The translations under genes and the position numbers were made by a program. DNA of 46,065 bases, from NCBI GenBank assembly GCA_017889585.1, contig JAGFZX010000024.1:1-46065 (forward strand), read 5' to 3'. Each line of letters begins with the position of its first letter. Within the stretch, counting starts at the first letter, position 1. Positions 16,913-25,962 of the stretch are shown one piece after another. The stretch is from Bacillota bacterium (GTDB taxonomy: Bacteria; Bacillota; Negativicutes; DSM-13327). The notes below the pieces were generated by a model. That model made no database searches, was not told the origin of the DNA, and saw nothing but the letters and a program-made list of their open reading frames with translations.

Positions 16913-18121
16913 ATGTTATTTTGCTTGAAGAAAGTAATGTATTTGGTCTTATTATTTATGATTTCAGTAACAACCGTGTATGGTGAAATGAGAGATGTTG
17001 CTTCACCAAGCATCGTTATTAATCTTCCTAGTCGTATGCTGGAACTATATTCTGGCAATACTTTGATAAAGGAATATCCTGTAGTCGTTGGTAAACCGTC
17101 GACACCTACGCCTCTTGGGAATTTTAATATTATTAATAAAGAAATTAACCCCATTTGGATTCCACCTGGTCATGACTATATTGTATTATCAGGCCCTGAC
17201 AATCCACTGGGATACCGGTGGATTGGTTTTTTAAACCTATATGGGATTCATGGGACTAATGCACCTTGGTTAATCGGTCAAGCAGTATCTAATGGCTGTG
17301 TTCGTCTGCAGGAGGAAAATGTTGAGGAATTGTTTGAAGTTGTAAAATACGGTACGCCAGTAAGAGTAACATATGACAGGATTAAGGTGAGGGTTGATAG
17401 TCAAGGGCAGGCTACAGTGGGCGTTTATCCTGATATTTATGATCGTAAAACAGTTACCTTAGCAGAAGTTAATGATAAATTGGCTGAATTTGGCCTAAAA
17501 GGATTGGCCAGTGAAACTCTGCTAATCCAGATTATTGAGGAAGCTGCTGATAAACAGGTACCCTTTGCTAAGTTGCATAATATAAAGGTGAATGAGACAT
17601 TGTTGACTGAGCGGGCGGTAACAGTTGATAGTAATATATATGTACCGGTGTGGGCTATTGCCGTGGCATTTAATAGTAATATTATCTGGGATGAGAAAAC
17701 TCAAATGGTATGGAACGGTAAGCGCGTGGCGAGGGGTGTGGTGAAAGGAGACATTATATATATCAATGAGGGAAGTATTGCAAAGTTGTTTGGTGGGCAA
17801 CAAGTTTTCAAACATATAGAAAATTTACTGGAAATTAATACTTTGTCAGTGACGGTAAATAGTAAACCAATCGGTAAAGACATAGAAGTTATTGCGGGTG
17901 TTTTGGCTGTGCCTGCTCTTGTGCTCTCTGACTATCTCGGGAAAAAGGTTACTTACGATGCAGTCAATAATGTTCTTGTTATGCAGGGGAAAAAAGTTCC
18001 AGTTACGCTAATTGATAATCAGCCTTATATTCAAATAACAAAAATTAATGAATATTTTGAGGCAGATGTATTTTGGGATGAGCAAAAACATAGTATTGAA
18101 ATAACCTATCCCGGTCAATAA
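16913..18121 (+). CDS. Secreted L,D-transpeptidase with C-terminal copper amine oxidase-like domain
   Basis: This protein of 402 residues starts with a signal peptide (hydrophobic core YLVLLFMISV, probable cut after VYG). The YkuD domain follows, with catalytic His113 and Cys129 in HGTNAPWLIGQAVSNGCVRL. It makes 3-3 peptidoglycan crosslinks or attaches proteins in the wall. Residues ~200-402 resemble the copper amine oxidase N-terminal-like fold used as a wall-binding module in clostridia. The ATG at 16913 is preferred over 16907 because GAAGG at 16901-16905 is better spaced. The gene is monocistronic; an inverted repeat follows. Confidence 0.88.
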   Translation: MLFCLKKVMYLVLLFMISVTTVYGEMRDVASPSIVINLPSRMLELYSGNTLIKEYPVVVGKPSTPTPLGNFNIINKEINPIWIPPGHDYIVLSGPDNPLGYRWIGFLNLYGIHGTNAPWLIGQAVSNGCVRLQEENVEELFEVVKYGTPVRVTYDRIKVRVDSQGQATVGVYPDIYDRKTVTLAEVNDKLAEFGLKGLASETLLIQIIEEAADKQVPFAKLHNIKVNETLLTERAVTVDSNIYVPVWAIAVAFNSNIIWDEKTQMVWNGKRVARGVVKGDIIYINEGSIAKLFGGQQVFKHIENLLEINTLSVTVNSKPIGKDIEVIAGVLAVPALVLSDYLGKKVTYDAVNNVLVMQGKKVPVTLIDNQPYIQITKINEYFEADVFWDEQKHSIEITYPGQ

Positions 18122-18128
18122 ATATGCG

Positions 18129-18201
18129 AAAACCGTAGAATACCTTTATATTAATAAAAAAACGGTTTTTTAAAAACAATATAAAGGAATTCTACATTTT
18201 T
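18129..18201 (+). terminator. Overlapping hairpins between the L,D-transpeptidase gene and polA
   Basis: One 18-bp inverted repeat with a single mismatch (18135-18152 with 18178-18195) ends in ATTTTTTAG. A second 8-bp stem (18129-18136 with 18162-18169) ends in a T run. They share bases 18135-18136, so only one can form fully at a time. At least one acts as the terminator of the upstream gene. Confidence 0.65.
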
Positions 18202-18249
18202 TAGCAAAATATAATAAAGTTGAAATATATTTTTTAAGGTGGTGGGCAC

Positions 18250-20874
18250 ATGACCCGTAGATTTGTAATTGTTGATGGAAGTAGTTTAGTGCATCGAGGG
18301 TTTTATGCTTTGCCGCTATTAACTACGGCAGGTGGACTATATACCAATGCCGTATACGGTTTTACGACTATGATAATAAAATTATTAGGTGAACTTAAGC
18401 CTGATTTAATAGTCGTAGCTTTTGATAAAGGCAAGATTACTTTTCGCAATGATGTATATATTGAGTATAAAGCACATCGCAAGCCTACTCCTGGGGAATT
18501 ATCCCAGCAGTTTCCTTTAGTGAAGGAAGTATTGCAGGCATTGGGAATTACTGCAATAGAACAAGCAGGATATGAAGCTGATGATATCATCGGTACTTTA
18601 GCTACGAAAGCGGGAAAAATGGGTCATCAAGTGATTATAGTTACTGGTGATCAAGATGCATTGCAACTTATTTCTCCTAATATACAAGTAATGTTAACTA
18701 AAAAAGGTATTTCAGATATGGACATATATGATAACCAAGCGTTTGAAGCTAAATATGGGATTACACCTCAGCAGCAGATTGACTTGAAGGGGCTGATGGG
18801 AGATACATCGGATAATATCCCTGGAGTACCTGGTATCGGTAAAATCACGGCAGCAAAGCTCATTAGTGAATATGGTACCATTGAAAATCTACTTGAAAAC
18901 ATTGATCACATCTCTGGCAAGAAAATTCAAGAAAACTTGCGCAATAATAAAGAAATTGCCTTGTTATCCAAAAAACTAGCGACGATTGTCTGTGATATGC
19001 CTATAGAGTTTGTAGCCGAGAATTTTACCTTTCATCCTGATAGTGAAAAAGTTAAGGAACTGTGCGTAAAATTTGAGTTTAAAAGCTTAGTGAATAAAAT
19101 TGGTAATTTATTTCCAGGAAATGTAGAACAAACCTTAGAAGAACCAGAGGGTCTAACGGATGCTGAAATAGTAACTAGCTATGATGAGGTAACCGAAATT
19201 ATTAAACAAGTGCGGCAGGTGGGTTTGCTAGAATTTTATGCAATTGTTCTTGGTAGACTACCTGATATCAGTATGCAGGGTGTGGCGGTTATTGCTCTGG
19301 GAAAGACAGTCTATATTCCTGCTGAGGCTGAGGGTTTTAGGGATATGTTGCTGCTATTTGCTGACAAAACTGTGATGAAAGTAACTCATGATGCGAAAAT
19401 AATATATAATGCTTGTGCTAAAATGGGGATTATATTACAAGGCTTAGTTTTTGACACCGTATTGGCTGCATATTTATTAGATCCTACCGCCAGTGATTAT
19501 TCTCTTGCTGTGCTCAAGGAACGATATCTTGGGCAAACTAGTAATAATCAGATAGGGAAAATGCTTAAAGAACCGATCTTTGCTGTATGGGCTGCTCAGA
19601 CCATTCATGGTATCTATCCTACGCTCAAGCAGGGCTTAGTAGATAATGAACTTGATCAATTATTTGATGAAGTAGAGCTTCCTTTAGTAGAAGTTCTAGC
19701 TGCTGTAGAAAATCATGGGATTCAGGTCAATGCTGAAGATTTAAAAGTAATGTCTGATGATCTTGGGGCTAAGATTGAAGTATTGCTGTCTAATATTTAT
19801 CAGTGTGCTGGAGAAAGATTTAATGTGAATTCTCCCAAACAGTTGGGCGTCATTTTATTTGAAAAACTGAATCTCCCAGTCATCAAAAAAACTAAAACTG
19901 GATACTCTACTGATGTAGAAGTATTGGAAAAATTAATTGGTCAGCATGACGTTATTGATAAGCTGGTAGAATATCGGATGTTGACTAAGCTTAAGTCAAC
20001 ATATCTCGATGGGCTAGCTGCTTTGATTTGTCATAATACAGGGCGAATACATACCACTTTTAACCAAATGGTTACTGCTACTGGTCGACTCAGTAGTTCT
20101 GAACCCAATCTGCAGAATATACCGATACGAACAGAGGCAGGTCGAAGAATTCGCGAGCTATTTGTACCTGGTGAGGGTTATGATTATATTATGTCTGCCG
20201 ACTATTCTCAGATTGAACTTAGGATATTAGCTGATATGTCAAGTGATGCTAACTTAATAGAATCTTTTGCACAAAGGCAAGATGTTCATACTCGTACAGC
20301 AGCTGAAGTATTTGAGGTACCTATGTCTGAGGTGACGGCCGAACTGCGCTCCAGGGCCAAGGCTGTCAATTTTGGTATTGTATATGGTATTAGTGATTAT
20401 GGATTATCCCGGGATATTGGTGTTAGTCGTAAGGAGGCGGGTCAGTATATTAATAACTACTTTATCAAATACCACGGTGTTAAAGAGTTTATTGATAATG
20501 TAGTCAAAGAAGCTCGCCGCCAAGGGTATGTTACCACCTTGTTTGGAAGAAGGCGTTACTTGCCTGATATTAATAGCAGTAATTTCAATCTGCGTTCTTT
20601 TGCTGAACGTACAGCAATGAATACTCCCATACAAGGAACGGCGGCTGATATTATCAAAAAGGCTATGATTGATGTGCATAATGCTCTACAAAATAAAAAG
20701 CTACATAGCCGTATTTTGCTACAGGTGCATGATGAACTAATTCTAGAAGTGCCTCAATATGAGGTTGAACAAGTTGCGAATATAGTTAAGCAGGCAATGG
20801 AGCAAAGTGCAAATTTGCAAGTGCCCTTAGTTGTAGATGTGAAAATTGGTAAGAACTGGGCTGGAGCAAAATAG
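18250..20874 (+). CDS. polA: DNA polymerase I
   Basis: This protein of 874 residues has three parts. Residues ~1-290 are the 5'-nuclease (YEADDIIGTLA, DQDALQL, GDTSDNIPGVPGIG). Residues ~310-470 are a 3'-5' exonuclease-like domain. The rest is the polymerase, with motif A DYSQIELR (D651), the motif B region RSRAKAVNFGIVYG, and motif C QVHDELILEVP (D828). The exonuclease domain lacks the DxE of Exo I and the Asp residues of Exo II and III, so proofreading is probably lost, as in Bacillus-type Pol I. It fills gaps in repair and replaces RNA primers. It heads a run with mutM and coaE. Confidence 0.95.
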   Translation: MTRRFVIVDGSSLVHRGFYALPLLTTAGGLYTNAVYGFTTMIIKLLGELKPDLIVVAFDKGKITFRNDVYIEYKAHRKPTPGELSQQFPLVKEVLQALGITAIEQAGYEADDIIGTLATKAGKMGHQVIIVTGDQDALQLISPNIQVMLTKKGISDMDIYDNQAFEAKYGITPQQQIDLKGLMGDTSDNIPGVPGIGKITAAKLISEYGTIENLLENIDHISGKKIQENLRNNKEIALLSKKLATIVCDMPIEFVAENFTFHPDSEKVKELCVKFEFKSLVNKIGNLFPGNVEQTLEEPEGLTDAEIVTSYDEVTEIIKQVRQVGLLEFYAIVLGRLPDISMQGVAVIALGKTVYIPAEAEGFRDMLLLFADKTVMKVTHDAKIIYNACAKMGIILQGLVFDTVLAAYLLDPTASDYSLAVLKERYLGQTSNNQIGKMLKEPIFAVWAAQTIHGIYPTLKQGLVDNELDQLFDEVELPLVEVLAAVENHGIQVNAEDLKVMSDDLGAKIEVLLSNIYQCAGERFNVNSPKQLGVILFEKLNLPVIKKTKTGYSTDVEVLEKLIGQHDVIDKLVEYRMLTKLKSTYLDGLAALICHNTGRIHTTFNQMVTATGRLSSSEPNLQNIPIRTEAGRRIRELFVPGEGYDYIMSADYSQIELRILADMSSDANLIESFAQRQDVHTRTAAEVFEVPMSEVTAELRSRAKAVNFGIVYGISDYGLSRDIGVSRKEAGQYINNYFIKYHGVKEFIDNVVKEARRQGYVTTLFGRRRYLPDINSSNFNLRSFAERTAMNTPIQGTAADIIKKAMIDVHNALQNKKLHSRILLQVHDELILEVPQYEVEQVANIVKQAMEQSANLQVPLVVDVKIGKNWAGAK

Positions 20875-20893
20875 TAGGAATCAGGAGGTTGTT

Positions 20894-21718
20894 ATGCCGG
20901 AAATGCCAGAAGTGGAAACAATTAGACGTACTCTTATTGATAAAGTATCTGGACGAAGGATCGAAGAAGTTGAATTCTTATTATCACGGCTGGTTAAGTG
21001 GCCTTCAGCTGGCGAATTTCAGGCTGTGCTTACAAGTAAAACGATTGTCAATCTAACCAGACGTGGTAAGTATTTATTGTTTCATTTAAATGATCAGCAT
21101 ATCATGGTCGTACATCTTCGAATGACAGGAAGGCTTAGTTATGCTTTGCCTGGCATGGAGATGGATAGATTTACGCGTATTATCTTTAAACTGGATAATG
21201 GAGATCGGCTAATATATGCGGATACACGCACCCTGGGGACATTATATCTTCTGGCCCCTGATGAACTGTGGCGCATTTCAGGACTGGCAAATATGGGGCC
21301 TGAACCTTTGTCAGAGGAATTTTCATTAAGTTATTTTACGGATATGCTGAAAAAACGCCAAGGCAACATTAAAGCAGTACTACTCAATCAAAAATATATA
21401 GGTGGTTTAGGTAATATTTATGTGGATGAAAGTATGGCTATTGCTGGTATTCATCCTGAACGTATTGCTAGTAGTCTGACTAACAGTGAGATAGAACAAT
21501 TATTTTATGCTATTAATAAAGTGATAGAAGATGGTATAGTACATGGCGGTACTACTTTTCGTGATTATCGTGACGGAAGCGGTAGGAGTGGTAGTCATCA
21601 GCATCATCTCGCAGTATATGGTCGTAAGGCTGCACCTTGTTTTACTTGTGGTACGCCAATTGTCTGGAAGTCAGTCGCTGGTCGTGGTACCCATTTTTGT
21701 CCGGATTGTCAAAAATAA
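20894..21718 (+). CDS. mutM: Formamidopyrimidine-DNA glycosylase
   Basis: This 274-residue enzyme removes 8-oxoguanine and other oxidised bases and nicks the site. The N-terminal catalytic Pro2 and Glu3 (MPEMPEVE), the H2TH-region lysine in RRGKYLLF (K59), and the C-terminal zinc finger with C249, C252, C269 and C272 are all present. The fourth residue is Met where Leu is common. The ATG at 20894 has AGGAGG 5 nt upstream, 19 bp after polA. It is translationally close to polA and coaE, which suggests one repair-centred transcript. Confidence 0.95.
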   Translation: MPEMPEVETIRRTLIDKVSGRRIEEVEFLLSRLVKWPSAGEFQAVLTSKTIVNLTRRGKYLLFHLNDQHIMVVHLRMTGRLSYALPGMEMDRFTRIIFKLDNGDRLIYADTRTLGTLYLLAPDELWRISGLANMGPEPLSEEFSLSYFTDMLKKRQGNIKAVLLNQKYIGGLGNIYVDESMAIAGIHPERIASSLTNSEIEQLFYAINKVIEDGIVHGGTTFRDYRDGSGRSGSHQHHLAVYGRKAAPCFTCGTPIVWKSVAGRGTHFCPDCQK

Positions 21719-21762
21719 TAGCTCAGCTAGGCATTTTCAAATAGGCTCATGGAGGAAGTTAG

Positions 21763-22392
21763 ATGTATATTATTGGGTTAACAGGTGGTATTGCCAGTGG
21801 CAAAAGTACTGTGAGTGCTATGCTAGCTGAGCTTGGCGCATATATAATTGATGCTGACGAGATCGCTCATATTGTTGTTATGCCAAATCAGCCTGCTTGG
21901 CATGATATTGTGGCTCATTTCGGCAGTGGCATTTTGTTACCTAACGGTGCTATCAACCGAAAAATATTGGGTGAGAAGATATTTAAAGATAAAGTAGAGC
22001 GTCTATGCTTGGAAAAAATTACCCATCATTATATAGAAGATCAAGTGCAGAAAAAAATTACTCACGCTAAACTAATTGGCACGAATATTGTTGTGCTCGA
22101 TGTGCCGCTATTGATTGAAACAGACTGGCATAAGATGGTTAATGAGATATGGGTGGTTTATGTAAAGGAAGAAGTGCAGTTGTCTAGATTAATAGACCGG
22201 AATAAATTGACATATGAGCAGGCTAGGGATAGAATTAATGCACAAATGAGTTTGGCAGAAAAAGTGAAATTGGCTGATGTGGTCATTGATAATAATTTAG
22301 ATATTGAACATGCAAGAAAACAAGTAACTGCTGCTTGGGGAAGGTTGTCACATGGTTCAACATGTTTGCATGTAGTAACTGTAACGGAGTGA
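21763..22392 (+). CDS. coaE: Dephospho-CoA kinase
   Basis: This 209-residue P-loop kinase performs the last step of coenzyme A synthesis, phosphorylating the 3'-hydroxyl of dephospho-CoA. The Walker A loop GGIASGKST is at residues 8-16, with the family segments DADEIAH and VLDVPLLIE downstream. GGAGGAAGT precedes the ATG. It sits between mutM and a lytic transglycosylase gene. The polA-mutM-coaE order is common in Firmicutes. Confidence 0.93.
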   Translation: MYIIGLTGGIASGKSTVSAMLAELGAYIIDADEIAHIVVMPNQPAWHDIVAHFGSGILLPNGAINRKILGEKIFKDKVERLCLEKITHHYIEDQVQKKITHAKLIGTNIVVLDVPLLIETDWHKMVNEIWVVYVKEEVQLSRLIDRNKLTYEQARDRINAQMSLAEKVKLADVVIDNNLDIEHARKQVTAAWGRLSHGSTCLHVVTVTE

Positions 22393-22398
22393 TTTGTT

Positions 22399-22968
22399 TT
22401 GTGCATTTTAACCCGGATGAAAGTCCTGGTAAGTATTATATTGGTAGTAGTGTCCGCTATATATGGAGTATATACGGCGGACTGGTTTCAAAAAAAATAT
22501 CTATATCCTTTTCCTTATAGTGAAATAGTATATCAACATGCACTAGAAAAAGAACTCGACCCGTTTTTAGTTGCTGGTGTTATTCGCACTGAGAGTAAGT
22601 TTAATACTCAGGCACGGTCGCCTAAAGGAGCGTTGGGATTAATGCAGATGATGCCTGAAACGGCTAAGTGGGTAGCTGAGCAGATGGATGATTATGATTT
22701 TGATATAAGTCAGTTAGAAAATCCTGAAGTTAATATTCGTATGGGGACATGGTATTTGTCTTCTCTGAAAAAAGAGTTTAAAGGCAATGAAGTACTCATA
22801 TTAGCCGCATATAATGGTGGCAGAGGCAATGTGAAGCAGTGGATGGGTCGATATGATTGGACCATATCTTTTGATGATGTTGAGAAAATTCCTTTTCCAG
22901 AAACACGGGCATATGTGGATAGAGTTTTATATAGTAAGAAACGTTATCAAGAATTATATGGCAGGTGA
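22399..22968 (+). CDS. Membrane-anchored soluble-type lytic transglycosylase
   Basis: This 189-residue protein has one N-terminal membrane segment (VLVSIILVVVSAIYGVY, residues 9-25) and an Slt domain. The catalytic Glu is E65 in RTESKFNTQARSPKGALGLMQMMP, with the later AAYNGGRGNVKQW motif. It cleaves peptidoglycan strands, forming 1,6-anhydromuramic ends. The TTG at 22399 was taken as the start because GGAGTGA overlaps the end of coaE 6 nt upstream; an ATG at 22417 lacks such a site. Coupling to coaE is likely. Confidence 0.88.
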   Translation: MCILTRMKVLVSIILVVVSAIYGVYTADWFQKKYLYPFPYSEIVYQHALEKELDPFLVAGVIRTESKFNTQARSPKGALGLMQMMPETAKWVAEQMDDYDFDISQLENPEVNIRMGTWYLSSLKKEFKGNEVLILAAYNGGRGNVKQWMGRYDWTISFDDVEKIPFPETRAYVDRVLYSKKRYQELYGR

Positions 22969-22981
22969 GGGGAGAGTCGTT

Positions 22982-24619
22982 TTGCAGAATAGATACAGTC
23001 TTTTATGGTGTATGATGTTGATAGGTATGCTACTAGTGAGTGGTTGTAGCTCGAGATCGGAAACAAGTCCAAATCCAGCTAAAGTTGAAATTAAACAAGG
23101 TGGGCAATTGGTATATGGTAGTCTTCAAGAACCGGATATCTTAAATCCCTTGCTATCTGATTTGTTGGCGACTGCTGAAGTCGGTAGTCTTATTTTTAGT
23201 GGGCTCATAGCAACTAATGATAAAGGTGAGTGGATGCCTGATCTGGCAGTGGAAGTTCCTACCTTGCAAAATGGTGGTGTAAGCCAGGATGGTTTGACTG
23301 TAACTTATAAACTTCGTCAAGGCATTATGTGGCATGATGGTAGCCCTTTTACCGCTGATGATGTTAAATTTACGTGGCAAGCCATTGTGAATTCCAAAAT
23401 AAATGTAGTGTCTCGGGATGGGTATGAGAAAATTAAAGTAATAGATACTCCTGATAAATATACAGTAGTTGTAAGGTTTAAAGAATATTATGCAGCCCAC
23501 TTGACATTGTTTAGTACTATTTTGCCGAAGCATATTTTGGAAGCAGTAGATGATATTAATAAAGCCCCATTTAATCGTTCACCAATTGGTACAGGCCCTT
23601 TTAAATTTAAAGAATGGCGGCTAGCGGAGGCTATTGTACTAGAAGCCAATACCTCCTATTTTCGTGGCAAACCTAATCTTGATACTATTATCTATAAAGT
23701 TATACCTGACAGTAATATTATGCTAATCCAATTAAAAGCTGGCGAAGTTGATATTGTGAGTAATGTTGCTTTTGCACAATTAGATCAAGTTAAAGACATT
23801 AGCATCATGCAGGCAGTTACCACACCTAACATGGTTTGGGAACATTTGGATTTTAATTTTGATAATCCTTTATTTCAGGATGGGCGGGTACGGCAGGCCA
23901 TTGCATTAGGGATCGACAAGCAAGGGCTTATTGCCAATGTACTTAAAAATGCAGCGAGTCCGGCAATGGGGGACCAATCACCCTTATCGTGGGCCTATAA
24001 TCCCGTGGCAAAGCAGGAAGTGCGTGATGTGAATGCAGCTCGTGAACTGTTAGTGCAGGCAGGATGGAAGCTGGGGGATGATGGGATTTTCGTAAAAGAT
24101 GGTCGCAAGTTGGGGTTTTCCTTGAATTTCCCGACAGGGAATAGATCTCGAGAGATTATTGCTAGTGTAATAGGGCAGCAATTAAAAGAAGTGGGTATTG
24201 CAGTGGAATTAAAACCCACTGATGCAAAAGTATTTTTTAGTGATATATTGAAAAAACGGGTATTTGACACAGCGATGTACGCTTGGGTAGCTGGTATTGA
24301 TCCTGATGATCTGAGCTTGTGGCATTCCAAAAGAATTCCTAATAGCAATAATGGCTATGAAGGGCAAAATTATCCTGGATGGCGTAATACTGAGATTGAT
24401 GCTTTGACAGAGCAAGGAACACGTACTATCGATATTGAGAGGCGTAAACAAATCTATTTCCGTATTCAAGATATTATCATCCAGGAACATCCTGTAGTGC
24501 CTTTGTATTTTAGAAGTAATATTGATGCAGTCAAAAAAAATGTAGTAAATTATCGCGCGAATCCTACACCGTCTGGAAATTTATGGAATGCATGGCAATG
24601 GGGGTTCGCGGCAAAGTAA
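22982..24619 (+). CDS. Family 5 extracellular solute-binding lipoprotein (oligopeptide type)
   Basis: This protein of 545 residues has a lipoprotein signal with lipobox LVSGC (lipid-carrying C22) and the SBP family 5 fold. Visible segments include GGQLVYGSLQEPDILNPLLSD near the start, VTYKLRQGIMWHDGSPFTADDVKFTW, and LWHSKRIPNSNNGYEGQNYPGW. Such proteins bind peptides, nickel or glycans for ABC importers. No permease or ATPase gene is nearby, so it is an orphan binding protein at the end of a repair/CoA/wall operon. The TTG at 22982 has GAGGGGAG upstream and starts 13 bp after the transglycosylase stop. Confidence 0.9.
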   Translation: MQNRYSLLWCMMLIGMLLVSGCSSRSETSPNPAKVEIKQGGQLVYGSLQEPDILNPLLSDLLATAEVGSLIFSGLIATNDKGEWMPDLAVEVPTLQNGGVSQDGLTVTYKLRQGIMWHDGSPFTADDVKFTWQAIVNSKINVVSRDGYEKIKVIDTPDKYTVVVRFKEYYAAHLTLFSTILPKHILEAVDDINKAPFNRSPIGTGPFKFKEWRLAEAIVLEANTSYFRGKPNLDTIIYKVIPDSNIMLIQLKAGEVDIVSNVAFAQLDQVKDISIMQAVTTPNMVWEHLDFNFDNPLFQDGRVRQAIALGIDKQGLIANVLKNAASPAMGDQSPLSWAYNPVAKQEVRDVNAARELLVQAGWKLGDDGIFVKDGRKLGFSLNFPTGNRSREIIASVIGQQLKEVGIAVELKPTDAKVFFSDILKKRVFDTAMYAWVAGIDPDDLSLWHSKRIPNSNNGYEGQNYPGWRNTEIDALTEQGTRTIDIERRKQIYFRIQDIIIQEHPVVPLYFRSNIDAVKKNVVNYRANPTPSGNLWNAWQWGFAAK

Positions 24620-24660
24620 GGTTAAGGATGTATTGATTAGTTTAGATTATATAAAAACAC

Positions 24661-24689
24661 TTGACGATAGTTTAATGTTGTGGTAACAT
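24661..24689 (+). promoter_or_regulatory. Promoter of the tRNA-Leu pair
   Basis: TTGACG (24661-24666) and TAACAT (24684-24689) have a 17-bp spacer. The start would fall about 25 bp before the first tRNA. Confidence 0.65.
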
Positions 24690-24718
24690 TAATAATGTCG
24701 CTGATAAAGAGTGATCAT

Positions 24719-24804
24719 GCGGTCGTGGCGGAACGGCAGACGCGCTAGATTCAGGTTCTAGTGAGGGCAACTTCGTGGAGGTTCAAGTCCTCTCGACCGC
24801 ACCA
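24719..24804 (+). tRNA. tRNA-Leu (anticodon CAG)
   Basis: The acceptor GCGGTCG pairs with CGACCGC. The anticodon stem CTAGA/TCTAG holds the loop TTCAGGT (anticodon CAG). It has a class II variable arm and an encoded CCA. Confidence 0.95.
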
Positions 24805-24821
24805 AACTAATTTCATAAAAT

Positions 24822-24907
24822 GCGGTAGTGGCGGAACGGCAGACGCACCAGCTTGAGGGGCTGGCGGGGGCAACCTCGTGATGGTTCAAATCCATTCTAC
24901 CGCACCA
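24822..24907 (+). tRNA. tRNA-Leu (anticodon GAG)
   Basis: The acceptor GCGGTAG pairs with CTACCGC. The anticodon stem CCAGC/GCTGG holds the loop TTGAGGG (anticodon GAG). It has a class II variable arm and an encoded CCA. It lies 17 bp after the CAG tRNA, in one transcript. A degenerate copy sits at 31235-31319. Confidence 0.95.
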
Positions 24908-24921
24908 AACCTCTAATGATA

Positions 24922-24955
24922 AGGCTTACAGGCATTTTGCTTGTAGGTCTTTTTT
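24922..24955 (+). terminator. Terminator of the tRNA-Leu transcript
   Basis: A 13-bp stem with wobble pairs (24922-24934 with 24938-24950) is followed by TTTTT. The same hairpin, mutated, follows the degenerate tRNA copy near 31340. Confidence 0.85.
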
Positions 24956-24988
24956 GTTGTTGCCAACGTCAAATGGGTGAGTGACGAC

Positions 24989-25069
24989 AAAATTGGGTTC
25001 TATAATAAATGTTGAGGTAGACCAGTCATAGAACCGGTCACCCCAACATTTATTATAGAACCCAATTTT
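24989..25069. repeat. Large palindrome, possibly a collapsed insertion element
   Basis: Two 30-bp arms (24989-25018 and 25040-25069) match except at one base, around a 21-bp centre. The arms contain GGGTTCTATAATAAATGTTG and its complement. The outer ends look like terminal inverted repeats of an IS or a MITE. The right arm runs up to the stop of an integrase remnant. Confidence 0.6.
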
Positions 25070-25187
25070 ATAGACCGAATAGTTGATTCGATACGGAAGC
25101 TAGAGCATGCTTCTTCATTCCAGAAGAAACGTAACTATAAAAATCCATTGAAGCGTTGATGCTTGAATGTCCTAGAAAATCAGAAGT
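25068..25187 (-). pseudogene. C-terminal remnant of a tyrosine recombinase
   Basis: The minus strand encodes DFLGHSSINASMDFYSYVSS, then GMKKHALASVSNQLFGL and a stop. It matches the end of phage-type integrases, including the LGHSS motif and the catalytic Tyr region (DFYSYV). The upstream part, with the Arg-His-Arg residues, is missing or full of stops. Its place about 160 bp from tRNA-Leu(GAG) fits an element integrated at that tRNA. Confidence 0.65.
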
Positions 25188-25271
25188 AAAATTAGTGATC
25201 TAGACCAGACTTGCCGGACATTAATAACAGCTGATAGGATAAATTCTATAAGAAAGGCTATGTTAAGAGAG

Positions 25272-25689
25272 GTGAAAGGCAAGAAATATGATGCTGCTTT
25301 TAAGAAAGCAACAGTTAAAATAAGTACAAGAGCAAGGAAAAGATACTTTGACTGTAGCAGAAGAACTTGCAATTATGTAAGTAAAAAATATCGCTTATTA
25401 CTAAATAACATGGATTTATTCAGAGTATGAGTTGGAAAGGTAGTTGTTAGGGGAATGCTTGTATGGAATCCGTTTTGGTACGCTAAAGTACGAGCTGTTC
25501 TGCCATAAAAAATATAGAACAAGAAACTAGGCTAAATCGTCAATATTTGATTATCTGGAATCTATTTACAATAGAATAAAGCTCCAAGAAAGATTTGGAT
25601 ATAAATTTCCCGAAAACTATGAAAACTTAGGATTTCAGTGTAATTACGTGTCTGGTAGAGTGGCTAGGGTCAAGTCAGTATTTCGTTAG
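25272..25689 (+). pseudogene. Broken IS3-family transposase (orfA/orfB remnants)
   Basis: The first part reads KGKKYDAAFKKATVK and, after a frameshift, TLTVAEELAIM, as in the start of IS3 OrfA. From about 25412 an OrfB tail is visible: QSMSWKGSC-stop-GNACMES, a frameshift, GTLKYELFCHKKYRTRN, a stop, then AKSSIFDYLESIYNRIKLQE and RFGYKFPENYEN, stopping at 25689. The middle with the DDE core is deleted. At least two frameshifts and two in-frame stops show that it is dead. Confidence 0.75.
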
Positions 25690-25962
25690 TGTGGAGGTCT
25701 GCTGAAAACTTAGATTACCTAAGTTGAACAGTAGAGTAGTGGGTAATATTTTTTACTCTGGAATACACGAATATTTAAGATCATAAATATTTTTTAAGGA
25801 AAATAAAGGGAAAAAGACGTTTGGCGTATAAATAGTATCTTGTAAGATGTTGGTAAAATGGGAGGAGTGCAATAGAAATAATATGAATCGATTGTAGCTA
25901 ATTTTTGATTGTTTATATGCAAAACTCTTATGGTAGTAAATAAAAAAAGGAGCGTGTACACT

